A model generated the notes under the pieces. The model worked only from the letters and a program-made list of their open reading frames with translations, did no database searches and was not told where the DNA came from. A stretch of 64,000 bases of DNA from the NCBI GenBank assembly GCA_916610825.1, contig OU744451.1:682001-746000 (forward strand), written 5' to 3'. The stretch is from Haliclystus octoradiatus. Taxonomy: Eukaryota > Cnidaria > Staurozoa > Stauromedusae > Haliclystidae. Of the stretch, positions 53,701-64,000 are shown one piece after another (the first letter of the stretch is position 1; every line of letters starts with the position of its first letter). A program made the translations under genes and the position numbers.

Positions 53701-56700
53701 TTAACAAATTTATGGTATATTCTTGATTCAAAGTCGTTGCTAAGGAGGTTTTGTTAATTGAAATGTATTACATTACAGTATTTTAAGTGATACAATGTTT
53801 CTTTACCCAAAAACATAAAAAAGTCAAAAGAGATAGTCAAACCTGTTATAACGGTCACCTCTATACAGCGGCAACCTGTCCATAGTGGTCACTCTTGCAA
53901 TGTCTAAAATAGTAGTTTCTATTGAATCAAACCTGTATATAAAGGCCACCTGTCTATAGTGGTCAATTGAGCTAGCTGTTATATGCAGGTTTTACTGTAT
54001 CTAAAGTTACAATAGTTCTGCCACCGACAAATAAATTGCAATTTAAGGCTTGATATTTGCGGTCAAACTCTTCTTACTGAAAAACCATATAAATTGGGCC
54101 AGCTATGTATACTGGTAGCAAGCTATGTTATCATGAATTTAATTCCAAATACAACATCTATTCAATAATAAAAGGTATTTATTTGAATTAAAATAAAAAA
54201 ATAGCTCTGCTACGCTCGGACTCATGGTGAATAATATAATAATCAAAATAAACCAATTGAAATCAAATTCAATAGAATATCAAATCAATCAAATCATCAT
54301 GCAAAGAAAAGTCAAATAAAATCAAATTCAAAAAAGTAAATCAATCCAATCGATTGATATAAAAATCAACTTCAATCAAATAAAATAAATTATAACAATA
54401 TCCAAATAATATAAAAATATTAAGATAAATATATCCAAATAATAGAACAAAGAAATAAAGAGAAAAATGTTAATGCAGACCGATGGGGTTGAACCCCAGA
54501 CCCCGCGCGCCTGATGCAGACGCTCCACCACTAGACCATACCAAAGTATAACAAATAAAATGATTTTCACTACTTATAATACAGGTGTGAGTTGTAAATG
54601 ACGTGCGAAATTGTCTCTTCTTAAGCTGATGTCGCAGCAGAATTTAAAACATTTTAATAAACCAAATAAAACCATGACGACTGGCTTAGCAGTTTGATGT
54701 AATAAATAACTTCAGAAAACAATACAAACAATAAATATATAATACTGTCTTGTCTAAGCCCCCAAACAAATGATGAATTGTCGGTTTAAAAGTTTTCATG
54801 GTCAAAACACAACAACAATTATCTTCGAAGTTTTACCTCGAATAGTGATGTTACAGAACGATTAAAACCTTTCATTAACCATTTCAAATGACGAGAAGTA
54901 GAAAACAATCATGTGTTCTACCAATGAAGAGATAATCACGATGTAAACTAATCCAGGAGTATTAGAAAACATTTCATTTAATAATGCAATTGTAATCTCG
55001 CTAAGCTGTCAAATCCAGCTAAAATTTTTGAACTATCACACAGCTTGCCCATTGTATTTTTAACAATAAATTGGTGTTTCTTGCGCAATCATTTTTTGTT
55101 CGACCTTCGTTAGCACGCAAAGCAGTATGTTGAACGTTATTTCAAAAGATCAATAGGTTTAGTCAAAAAAGAAATGAAAACGTTTCCACCACGACAGGAT
55201 AGACTCAAGGTCACTTACATAACCATGTGTCAAAAAATACCTTTGGTTTCTTATTACATATTCCGTAAAGTTTAATAATGTTTGGATGATCAACACTCGA
55301 TAACTGCTGAACCTAAAATAGAGAACAAATTCAATAAAATAATAAATCCAGAATTTTGAGTTTAAACAGAATTAACTTTAATTCGTATATTATTCTCGGA
55401 GAACAATTCAGATCTCAACAAAGCCTTTAGATTTCCTTAAATTATTTGTAATTGCTAAACCTTGAATACCCAGGATTCCAGGACTTACCATAAATACCAT
55501 ATTCAGGAAATAGATTACACAAAGTGGATAATGTTTTGGCAAACGGAACTGTGAGCGCTAGAGATAGTGGATAATGTGTTGGCAGACGGAACTGTGAGCG
55601 CTAGAGATAGTGGATAATGTGTTGGCAGACGGAACTGTGAGCGCTAAAGATAGTGGATAATGTTTTGGCAGACGGAACTGTGAGCGCTAGAGATAATGCT
55701 CATTTTTGTGTACACATATGGTACCTGTTATTTGCTTTCTCTCACATTCACATTTGTTTGTGACAAGATGACGACTGAAGTGTTTCTCCTCGCATTAATA
55801 AAAATTCTGTTAGCCAGTTTAATACCATCAAAAATAGGGATGAGACGATTATTCTGAAAATAATCGGTTTTGCAGATCATCGGTGCCAATCGTCATTTGT
55901 ACTAATCAGAAGATAGTCGGCATTGACAAATCAATGACTTTGTCAATAGTTTAACTGATTGGTTTTCAGACTACAAAATTCAAATTTAAATTTCTTTATT
56001 TGAAATTCAATAATAAATTGTTTTGATATCTTGATTCAAAAGTTGATATCGCTCAGTAAAGTCGTTCTGTTTTGTTTACATCGTTTTGTAATTCAAAACC
56101 TATTCAAAACGTTTGAATGATTCGCCATCCCATTTGACACCATTTATTGTTATAAAGTGAAAAAGGTCAACACATTAGCGTTGATGAATAAAACATGCAA
56201 GCATGGTTGAATGAATAATTTTATTGAGAAACTAAAAGCGGCCGTCTTGTTTCAATTTGTAGGAAACAGTTTTTGAAAAAGTCTCTTTGTTACCCGCTTC
56301 GTTGTGTGGACAGGCAAACTTTTGACTTCTGCTATAATCCAATTTAAAAAAGTTAACCATATTTCCATTTGTTTGTTATTCAGCTGATTGCAGACTTGAC
56401 ATTTGCATCACTTGCATACCGATAATTACTGTAACTTCGTATTCTAAACTCATGATCCATGTGTGACACTTTGTGTGTTTTCTCCTACTCTTTTGTTTAG
56501 ATTTGTTTGGATGAGAAACAATCCGCAAAACCGATTAATCGACCGATTGTTATGACTAATCGGTATCCAAAATTGGTAAATTTCATTATCGTCTCACCCC
56601 TAGAAACATGTATAAACAGCCAGCCACGATATAAAAAAAATTGACCACTATATGCAGGTGACCTTTATATACAGGTCACTTAAATACAGTAGTTCAAAAT

Positions 56701-59700
56701 GCTATAGACATTGCTAGAGTGATCACTATGTAGAGAGCTTGCATGATCAGCCCACTCTTAAGTCTGTTAGACAAACCACATCACATGTGACTTTGTTGTC
56801 ATAACGCTAGATTCAATAGATTTCTTCTTCTTCTTAGCGACGTTTGGGTCGAAACATCACATTAAAGGCGTTTTTCATATGTAAAGATAGTATGGGGATT
56901 TATTCCCATTATAAAGATGCTATTGAGGTAATGAATCGAAAAGTCCTTATGATATGAATGATACCTATAATTAAGGGATATGGGAATTTCTGTTGTAGAA
57001 CAAATTATCAGTGCAGGCAATGCTAAGCATCTAAAAATGAATATTCCCACCGTGTCTATCAAGGGGTGTAGGCATGTGTATACATGGGTCTATATACGTA
57101 AAAGTATACAAAGTCTGAACTCACTTCTGCTCTGAAAATGTCGGCTTGATCTTGAATAGTTTTGACAGCTACTACTTGATTTCTCCATTTTGCACGTTTT
57201 ACAACACCGAACGCTCCGCTACCAACAACTTCCATGAAGCTAATTTCATTGTAATCAATTTCTTCAATAAACCCTTGCGGTGATATTGGACTTCTTGATT
57301 TATCATCTCCAGCATTTGGGGTTCCTAAGAAACCTAAACATATAAAATATATATATTACTCAGAGTCTCCGTTTTCCATTTAATTGGCAAATTATTATTC
57401 AAGGAAAGCCATGATGTTGGCCAGAATGCCATCGACTGGATTGAAAATGGGATTGGAAATAATTTGCGATAAGATTCGTATAAAGATTCAATGCATTATC
57501 AGATCTCAATACGTCACAGTTTATAGTTTGCACGGCTAATTTATTTTTCAAATCACACATTAATGCAGCTGGTAGCACCGTTTTTGTTACTTTTCTAATG
57601 TTCTGCAGCTGGATTAATTAGAAAACGGATAGAAAATTGTAGAAACAAGACAAAACATCTGTCCAGAAAAGGCACAGATCAATATCGGAATTCTTGTTCT
57701 GTGGCTAACGGAGCGTAGCTGCATACAGCAGACTCTACAGTCTGGAATTATTTAAAATGTAGGATATATATCTCCTTTTAGGACACAACCCAATTTGGAT
57801 AGAGCTTTTTTCTTCTGTACGACTCTTTCACCATTAATTCAATCATCCAATTAGGTCATCTAATCATAAATTCATGATCAATCCGAATTTGGAAATTGAA
57901 AGTTAATCAGATCTGATTAAATCCAAAAACGTTATCATATAATCGTAAAAATTGCTTTTCATAGATAAATATAGTGAGTATGATTTAAAAGCTTTATTCC
58001 AGTTTTTTCAATAACACTTCATCTTATCATATAATGATTCATTTGAGTTTGAAATAATGAAATCTTAAATTAGACCAATGGACTTAGATCTTATAGCTAC
58101 TCTTCAGCGCCTGTATCAAAACATTATCGAAGTGGATAATGTTCCGGAAGCCGGAATCTTGAGTACTAGAGAGAATGATCCGTGCGTCTTTTGCCCATGT
58201 GTAATTTGTTGCTTGCGTTTCTCTCACATTCATTCAAGAAACAATGGCAACGGACGGTCCTGTTCCTTGATCACGTTAATAACACTTCTGTTCATCAATT
58301 TAATAATAGAATATAAAACAATTTAAATTTAAAGTGCTAGAGGTTGAAAACACTTTATATGAGAGATTCACGACGCTAGATGCCACACCGAATTGTTCTT
58401 CCAAACTTGAAGAAAAAGCGAACGAAACTCGGCTTCGGTTTTGAGTTTCAGAGTTTTGACTTGGTAGGCCTATAGGGCTGTACGACAAAATCAGAATTGG
58501 TAGGCATATAGCATCAGTCACAGGATAAGGAAATGACTAATAAGTAATTATCCCATATTATTACAAATCACCAAGTAAAAATGTTTTGAAATATTGTTAG
58601 GCTACATAAATATTCTCTGAAACCTTTTAAGAGCGTCAAATAAATGTCACGACACTCAAATATTGAAAACGCTGGCTCGCATCGCTGACACCGCTTCAAT
58701 AAATCAAACACAGAATCAAATGATTAATGGCTAATGCATAGATATGTTGAATATTGTTTCTGTTTTATATTTATTCCAAACAGTCAATCCAATCTACGGT
58801 GTCGGTGCTATGAATTTTTTTACAGGCTATTTAAAAATTAACTTTGGATCGATCGACACAGCCATGTTAACTATCTACAAACGCATGCGCAAAGGACGCA
58901 CGGAACATTATCTTTTGATGACAGCTTTCCGGCAGCCGGAACAATTTCCACCGCAAAAGTTTTTATCAATCATTATTTTGAAATAAACTGGCAAATTTTA
59001 CCAATGATCCAGACTGGAATTCTCGTATTTCGCGTGGCGGATGAGAATCTAACAAAAAATTTGAGCGTTTATTGTCATTCTACAGAAAATTTACCGCGGA
59101 TGACGTCATTGTGAAAACGCTGCTATGGTCAAAGAAGTCAAATCCAACGTAGAGAATAAGCCAAAAATGGCGAAAACACATCGTAACTTTGGTTGAGATT
59201 TAAAATTACATCTACATGGCATTAATTAAATGCAGCTAGTCTATTTCAAGATCTTCTATGAGTTTTTATTTGATTATCTCTGTATTGTTCTCAAGAGAAA
59301 TTTTGCGCGGGTGATAACAAAAAAAGCAAGAAAAACTCAACTTTTATGATACAATTTAATCAAAATGCGCGGCTGCGGCTGAGAAGAGACTAATACGCCA
59401 GACTAGAGAGACTAGTACAAGGATTCCAGTCTGGCCAATGATTAAGCAACTGATTGTAATTTACATTATTTGTGCAGAAGGAATTAGCAATGATTTATAA
59501 CAATTTAGACAGTTCTGGAGTCAGTCAGACTTGGACAAACTGAAGCCCAAATCCAAAAATATAGTAAAGCCTAATGCCTGATTAGTAGGGGCCTAAAAAG
59601 GCTGAAAGCAAAATACAACTAAACAACCCATTGACCAATTAACATGAAAAAGTGTAGTTTCAATGTCAACATTTTAGGCTACACAAGGTCACGAGGCCTA

Positions 59701-59853
59701 CAAGTCAGTCTACTAAACTGCAGTTGAGAAAGATGACAATCACATGCAGAGTCGAGACAAACAGGAGGCAGAAAAGGTTTAGGACTGCTCACTGAGAAAG
59801 GAAACTAGTAATTCCTTACCGTTACCGTCACTTTGTGAAGTAGCTTTGGCCAT
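41742..59853 (-). CDS. MAP3K7: TGF-beta-activated kinase 1 (TAK1)
   Basis: Sixteen coding exons on the minus strand: 59853-59820, 57333-57125, 55312-55241, 52558-52513, 51856-51709, 51272-51148, 50726-50693, 50096-50002, 49499-49442, 48521-48449, 48236-46970, 46023-45977, 45144-45085, 44938-44883, 44172-44079 and 41822-41742, giving 832 residues with closing phases. The kinase domain (about 35-295) has GSGAFGVV, Lys69, HRDLKPPN with Asp165, DFG at 184-186 and GSAAWMAPE. Thr196 and Ser201 match the activation-loop positions Thr187 and Ser192 of human TAK1, and human Thr184 is Ser193. One exon of 1267 bases encodes a 422-residue Ser/Pro/Gln/His-rich linker, longer than in vertebrates. Exons 13-16 give the C-terminal coiled coil that binds TAB2/3. 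The kinase activates NF-kappaB and JNK/p38 pathways downstream of immune and TGF-beta receptors. The long exon has an in-frame stop just past its donor 'cag|gtgatg', so an unspliced form would lose the coiled coil. Confidence 0.95.
41906..43302. mobile_element. Candidate non-autonomous hAT-like element enclosing a tandem array
   Basis: The left end 'tagaggtatgcgtcggatcg' and the right end, read on the other strand as 'tagaggtctgcgattgagat', are imperfect inverted termini of hAT style. The inner flanks on both sides contain 'gatcagattt'- and 'gatcgga'-type text. I found no 8-bp target duplication. It carries the TTCATGAAC array and lies in the last TAK1 intron. Confidence 0.5.
42285..43200. 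repeat. Tandem array of about 142-bp units with TTCATGAAC palindromes
   Basis: The anchor 'atcatgaaaagttgttcatt' recurs at 42541, 42683, 42824, 42966 and 43107, giving spacings of 141-142 bases. Units alternate between a form with 'ctggttcatgaac' and 'gaaaaacaaat' and a form with 'ctagctcatgaac' and 'gaataacaaat', so the array is a two-unit higher-order repeat of about 283 bases. Both edges are rich in 'ttcatgaac'. Confidence 0.85.
43559..43770. repeat. Foldback element with about 69-base arms
   Basis: The arm at 43559-43627 ('gttttgccacgacagaatca' and onward) is the near-perfect reverse complement of 43702-43770 ('...gattctgtcgtggcaaaac'). The loop is about 74 bases. It lies in the last TAK1 intron. 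It is probably a foldback MITE; a transcribed copy would form a long hairpin. Confidence 0.8.
45808..45858. repeat. Half-copy of a foldback family
   Basis: 'gatcgcctcggcgtgaaact' with 'agaagcaaacatga' resembles the right arm of the hairpin at 61037-61173 ('gattgccttggtgtgaaact', then 'agtagcaaatatga'). The other arm is missing. Confidence 0.45.
48815..48925. repeat. TTCATGAAC-rich repeat, short copy
   Basis: Several 'gttcatgaa' variants within about 110 bases ('cggttcatgaataagcatga', 'acagttcatgaactg'). Related to 27905-28012 and 42285-43200. It lies in TAK1 intron 9. Confidence 0.5.
50940..51095 (+). mobile_element. 'CAGTGAAACCTGT' MITE, 3' truncated
   Basis: Starts 'tacagtgaaacctgtatata' and runs to 'gacaggtggccgctgtatat', then is cut short. 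It sits in the TAK1 intron between exons 6 and 7. Confidence 0.65.
51292..51470 (+). mobile_element. Diverged 'CAGTGAAACCTGT' MITE
   Basis: Keeps 'gtaacggccaga', 'cactatagacaggtgg' and 'aaggtgactgttgaagcaag', with many substitutions. It sits 20 bases from TAK1 exon 6. Confidence 0.55.
52683..52998 (-). repeat. tRNA-derived SINE, long copy
   Basis: The minus strand begins at the head 'ggaggattagctcagatggc' (A box) with the B box 'ggttcaaatcccc' and continues through the shared body to a tail resembling that at 5240-5280. It is in TAK1 intron 3. Confidence 0.75.
53265..53359 (-). repeat. tRNA-derived SINE, 3'-truncated copy
   Basis: The minus strand reads 'aggagggttagctcagatgg', then the B box 'ggttcaaatcccc' and 'gatcaactcagcc'. 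Only the head region is present. It is in TAK1 intron 3. Confidence 0.7.
53483..53655 (+). mobile_element. 'CAGTGAAACCTGT' MITE
   Basis: Starts 'tacagtgaaacctgtatata' and ends 'ttataacaggtttgactgta'. It has TA borders and a small internal deletion. Confidence 0.7.
53834..53999 (-). mobile_element. 'CAGTGAAACCTGT' MITE, reverse orientation
   Basis: Reads 'agtcaaacctgttataacgg' at the left and 'atgcaggttttactgta' at the right, the reverse of the copy at 53483-53655 only 180 bases away. Together they form a large imperfect inverted repeat in TAK1 intron 3. Confidence 0.7.
54473..54545 (-). repeat. tRNA-like sequence, probably a second SINE or pseudo-tRNA
   Basis: On the minus strand 'ggtatggtctagtggtggag' holds an A box (TGGTCTAGTGG) and 'ggggttcaacccca' a B box. 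An anticodon-like stem (GCGTC/GGCGC) can be drawn, but the base before the anticodon is G instead of U and the acceptor ends do not pair. So it is not a working tRNA gene. Confidence 0.55.
55524..55695. repeat. 43-bp minisatellite, four copies
   Basis: The unit starts 'gtggataatgtgttggcaga' and ends 'gtgagcgctagagata', beginning at 55524, 55567, 55610 and 55653. Copies differ at only a few bases. It is in TAK1 intron 2, about 210 bases from exon 3. Confidence 0.9.
55835..56602. mobile_element. Candidate non-autonomous hAT-like element, about 0.77 kb
   Basis: The left end 'tagggatgagacgattattc' and the right end, read on the other strand as 'taggggtgagacgataatga', are inverted. Inner copies of 'aatcggt' and 'accgatt' occur near both ends. 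I found no convincing 8-bp target duplication. There is no transposase. It is in TAK1 intron 2. Confidence 0.6.
56603..56740 (+). mobile_element. Diverged fragment of the 'CAGTGAAACCTGT' MITE
   Basis: Reads 'aaacatgtataaacagccag', 'ttgaccactatatgcaggtg' and 'gacattgctagagtgatcac', all with clear counterparts in the full-length copies. It directly follows the hAT-like element. Confidence 0.5.
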
Positions 59854-62800
59854 CTTCCAAGCATCCCAACCACCAAAATACACTCTAGCTGTAATATTCT
59901 ATCATTATATGACTATATAAGAAGTGGGATAAACATAGGTAGTATATGAAACACAGAAAATAGGTGTAAATGACAAAATGTTAAGTTTTGTTTTGAGTGA
60001 AAAACGAAAGTATAAAAAGTCTCGTTTGAAAACTAGAAATCGTACGAGACTAGTATATCTCTATTTCATGTTAGCCTCTCTTTTCATTCAGATTTTTGTC
60101 TTTTTCGCGTGCCTGTGTTTGGCAACAACCGTAAACAGAAAAATTATTATCTCAAGTTTTGGCGGGATTTTATCGATTAATAGTGGTTTGAGAGTAAAGA
60201 TATTGCACATTGAGATAAAGATATTACGGGTAATGTAATTGCCTTCAATTTTACCCCCTTATTGATGAAGTGACCTCAAAATTGATTTAAAATATCAGCT
60301 GTTCAGTAGGCCGTTTAGTTGCGCCCTTATCCTTATCGATTTGGAGGCTAACACCGTGAGCACTAAGCAGAAAACATATAAATTACCCTTGGCATATAAT
60401 GGAATACTTCATACTTATCATATTGCTTGTGGACATATATTTAAAATTACAATGCTAATCTCTTGATGAACTAAATTCTAATATTCTAAGATAGAAAGAC
60501 CTAGATATTTACCAATGAATAAATACTTCGTTTTTCGATGTTAGGCTATCTAATGAAAATGACCTTATGATCCTAGCCTAGATTTTCACCTCACCCATCC
60601 ATCTTGACATTGCTGTGATTGAGATACGCTTCATATGATGTCATTCCTAATCTTCTTATAGTAATATCACGTTGTAATTTTGCAATGAATTAGCTCTCTA
60701 TTCTATGCCAAAAGATGTACGAAGTTATGAGAAATCACTGGTCCTTGACTTGAAGTGCATCTTTTGTGAATCAGCATGCATTGTTTGTCTGACATGGCAT
60801 TATGCAAACATAGTGCTGATAATGCTCTATATATCCAATTATATGATATATATATACAAGTTGGAAATTAATCTTATCGGCACATGAATATTTTAGATAT
60901 ATTATCAGGCTAAACAGCGTATTTTGAGCAAAAATTATGCAGGCGTATAAAGTTAAAGTATTAGTAATATCAAGGTACTTATGTTGTCTTTACTATTTCA
61001 ATAGTGCTCGATGCAATAAATGCAGAGCTGTCTATTTTAATAACGAATAAACGAAAACATCAGACATTCATATATGCTGCTATTAGTTTCACGCCAAGGC
61101 GATCATGATTGCCTTGGTGTGAAACTATTAGTAGCAAATATGAATGTCTGATTTTTCGTTTATTCATTATTAATTCAAGTATTATATATACCTAAAATAT
61201 GCCTGGAATACCGTATGTAGGCTAAATTTATATGCAAATACGCCTTTAACATCTCTCGAATATTCTTTCAAACGGTTACCAGTCGTATCGTCCAATGGTA
61301 ATGTCGTCATTTTCACACCTTTATCGAAGTGCTTTAAAACTGGCACTGTTGTAAATTCCGAGATAAAAGTTACATATCTGAACTCAGCTCCTCAAGTTGT
61401 AATTGCACATATCTTTTTGTTAAAGTTCACGAAGGGGTGGCAAGAAAGTACAGATTTCATGAGGAATGACCCCCTACCGAATGCCATCACGTCCAGTTTC
61501 GAAAAGGTCCAGATTTAATAACAGCTATAGATCATTCACTTTGTTATTTAATAAATCAAAAACGACAGTTTATGTTGATATAAATATTAGTTTAAAAACT
61601 TGAATAACTCTCAAGGGCAATAATATTAGTGTTTTTTTCGTCAATTTTTGAAATTTACGCGTTCATTCCAATGAAGGCCAATTAAAGTTTGGTAAACTTA
61701 CAATATGAAGGTAAATGATGTATAAAATGTCTGTTTAATACTAGGTCTTGTGGAATCTCTTTTTCTAAATCTTCATATTAAAAAGTTGTTCAAGTTAATT
61801 TGAAATACATTGGTCTATTCAAGTATTTAGCATTGTAGTTTCATTGACTTGTTTTAAATTTTCACACGATTGACTTCCAGCACGTATTTGGTCAAGTTAT
61901 AATGTTATGATTAATATCTGATTTGATGCAATCACATCTATGAGTAATCAATTTAATAATATATTTTAAATTAGTTAATTAATCCAGCTAGAAATAAAGA
62001 ACGAGCTTTATTTGCGACTGGACGTTATTGTGAGCTAAGAATATGCACGATATCCCGACTAGACGTTATGACCGGATACCTTTCAAACTATAGGAGTCAA
62101 CTGGCGAAACTGATAACAGATAAAATGCCATCCTTGATATAGGCCTAATCCTTAATTATTCAGAAGTTATTTCAAGAAAAACAGGGGTTAAGATATTCAA
62201 TTTGTTTCGTTTAGACATTAGAATTTTCCAACAAACTTGGCAAGATCGTTAGGAAATAATTCAATGAACAGCAGATATACCGAGTTATATCATGAATCAT
62301 TGGAAATCATAATGCCTAATATAGACATAATTGCAGTAATAAATTCTCAAACGTTAACATTTTGATTTCATTTCAATGAAAATTCAAAGTTATCTACCTG
62401 CATCTCTTCCAGTTCTCAACATTATCGTAGAGCTATGTTTAACATTCCAATTTCTAAATGGTAGGCCTATTCTTAAACAGCATATGTTTATTGCTTCTGT
62501 GTGTGTGTTTTTTTTATCTTGAGTGGCTTATAACAATCACAAATCGAACTATTTCCTGCTAAGATTAATTTGTTTATGATTTTTGAATGAAACTTACAAC
62601 ATGTCCTATGACGTAATCAAATATCTTGTCTCATGCCGCGGAGAACAAAAGATCGAGAAGGGATTTTTTGTGCAAAACTTATCAAGCAACAATTTTGATT
62701 TATTTTCGCCTGTTTAGCGCACTTCAAGTTTGTCGAAGGGCTATTTCGAGGCATAAATAATACATTAAATTTGCAATCGTTATTTTCGCTCCATATACAC

Positions 62801-63298
62801 TTTGTGCCATACTGTTAGTTAGATCTGCCTCATTCACAGCAAACAAAATTCTTACAAAACATTAAATGTAAATAGGACCTACATGTATGACATTAGGTTA
62901 TTCAGAAAAATCAAAGGAATTTCCATTCTTATCGTGATATGATATGATCCAAAATAAGGTCACATTATTATTAAAATCCTGTTGATAGGAATGATCCTTT
63001 TGGTTAACATTGCTCACTATGTATTGTCCAGGGTCCAACAATAGTAACCCAGGAACCTTGCAAACCTAAGGGCTTGAACAAATTCAAATGAAAATCATTA
63101 ATTTTATGATTTATTGGTCAAATATCAACGAAAAATTCAGAAGAAAATATTGAAATGCTTCTAGGATTCCAGAAGGCTAAAAATTTAATTTCATCAATCA
63201 AACACAGGCTTTTAAAATTGTCGGATATTTTCGCATTTCTGAGAGCATTTATTGTAGCACTTTATTAACTTAATTTATTGTTTAATTTATTTTCAGGA
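59854..63298. other. Head-to-head intergenic region between TAK1 and katanin p60
   Basis: About 3.4 kb. It contains the hairpin at 61037-61173 and otherwise no recognisable exon. Short frames such as 59978-60238 show no domain and weak coding character. Promoters of both genes are expected here but were not located. Confidence 0.5.
61037..61173. repeat. Foldback hairpin of about 137 bases
   Basis: Two arms of about 66 bases meet at 'gatcatgatt'. The left arm 'ttagtttcacgccaaggcga' pairs with the right arm 'ttgccttggtgtgaaactat'. Only a few mismatches occur, spread evenly along the stem. It could be a foldback MITE or, if transcribed, a source of small RNA. Confidence 0.85.
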
Positions 63299-63469
63299 AT
63301 GTCATCTGATTTGTTGAATTCTGTCGTTGAAAATGCACAATTGGCAAGAGAATGTGTATTTTTAAATAACTATGACTCATCATTAGTATATTATCAAGGT
63401 GTTGTTCAGCAAATTCAAAAGTTAATGTTACAATCGAGAGATCCATCTGACAAACAACAATTACAGCTT
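63299..63469 (+). CDS. KATNA1: Katanin p60 ATPase subunit, first coding exon (partial gene)
   Basis: Fifty-seven residues followed by a GT donor; the gene continues beyond the window. The sequence ENAQLARECVFLNNYDSSLV and YYQGVVQQIQKLM match the N-terminal MIT-type helical domain of the katanin catalytic subunit, which binds microtubules and the p80 partner. The full protein is an AAA ATPase that severs microtubules; its ATPase domain is not in this window. A splice acceptor 'ttttcag' ends only two bases before the ATG, so the transcript must have an upstream exon or a trans-spliced leader. Katanin-like paralogues share this domain, so the exact member is likely but not certain. The remaining bases to 64000 are intron. 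Confidence 0.85.
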
Positions 63470-64000
63470 GTAAGTATTTCATGATTGTGTTTGGAATGTT
63501 CACAAGTTTCGCAAGCAAATTTTGAATAACTTTTAATTTTACAATGAGACCCTCACTACAATGCTTAGGCTTAATTAAGAGCTAGAGTTGTGGGTGGCTA
63601 CATTAATGCCTACCTTAGACAGGCCAATAGTTCTTTCTGAATCTGCGAATAGATAGTGTATGCTGCAAGATTTGTTACCTGATGAGGATAATTTATAAAA
63701 TTCATCTGAGGAATTGACTGCTGAGACAGGTGGTCTTTATATAAGGAAATATATGGTCTTTATACACCTTTTTATTACACCTGCTTATTATTGTCCAATT
63801 ATGATGTCAAAGGTAGGGTCTGATAAAAATATTTGCCTTCCTTCCAGAATTTCAATTTTTTTTTCTTAATTAATCATTATAATTTGTCTAGCGCCAATAG
63901 GCCTACTATAAACATACTATCTATGTTACTTTACGCGTTGCCACGGGTAACATTCAAAACGCGAAGGAAACGATAATTCGAGAATTCGTTTAGATACAAA

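Noticed and set aside
54473-54545. A functional tRNA gene
   Set aside because: A and B boxes are present, but the acceptor stem does not pair and the base before the anticodon is not U.
58078-58326. Frames within TAK1 intron 1 (58078-58326 and 58744-58986)
   Set aside because: No recognisable domain and no splice-site support; probably chance.

Overview
The window is nuclear DNA of an invertebrate animal. It is AT-rich, every multi-exon gene has ordinary GT-AG introns (with one GC-AG exception), and the gene families are animal ones: the kinase TAK1, an SLC28 nucleoside transporter, cathepsin L, mitochondrial ribosomal protein mS23 and katanin p60. The species cannot be fixed from the sequence. 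A marine invertebrate is likely, and a tunicate or similar lineage is only a guess. I built the exon models by hand from homology, reading frame and splice-site phase. In every complete model the exon lengths and phases close exactly.

Layout. At 1-7800 there is a tandem segmental duplication; each unit carries one intronless sulfotransferase-like gene plus SINE and LINE debris. At 7900-8900 lies a decayed LTR-type retroelement. At 8943-12609 is a six-exon gene for a secreted protein with a cysteine-rich, TIL-like N-terminus. At 13.4-22.8 kb a second tandem duplication carries two copies of a six-exon gene I do not recognise, in which every intron is phase 1. A truncated LINE with a YADD reverse-transcriptase motif has landed between them. 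At 23761-34430, minus strand, is a complete ten-exon concentrative nucleoside transporter (SLC28/CNT), whose large introns hold a 1.3-kb microsatellite, a SINE and MITEs. At 36323-39346, plus strand, is a five-exon cathepsin L. At 40128-40658, plus strand, is MRPS23. At 41742-59853, minus strand, is a complete sixteen-exon TAK1 (MAP3K7), again with repeat-rich introns. At 63299 the first coding exon of katanin p60 begins, and the gene leaves the window.

The neighbours do not form an obvious pathway; this looks like ordinary animal gene order. SLC28 and cathepsin L are head to head across about 1.9 kb, and TAK1 and katanin across about 3.4 kb.

Repeats are a large part of the sequence: a tRNA-derived SINE family, several LINE 3' ends, a TA-flanked MITE family related by its 'CAGTGAAACCTGT' termini, a nested hAT-type MITE with a perfect 8-bp target duplication, long foldback hairpins, a roughly 142-bp tandem array with an alternating two-unit structure, and a 43-bp minisatellite. 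The two tandem duplications also act as clocks, because insertions shared by both copies are older than insertions found in one copy only. The strongest candidate for something undescribed is the duplicated all-phase-1 orphan gene.
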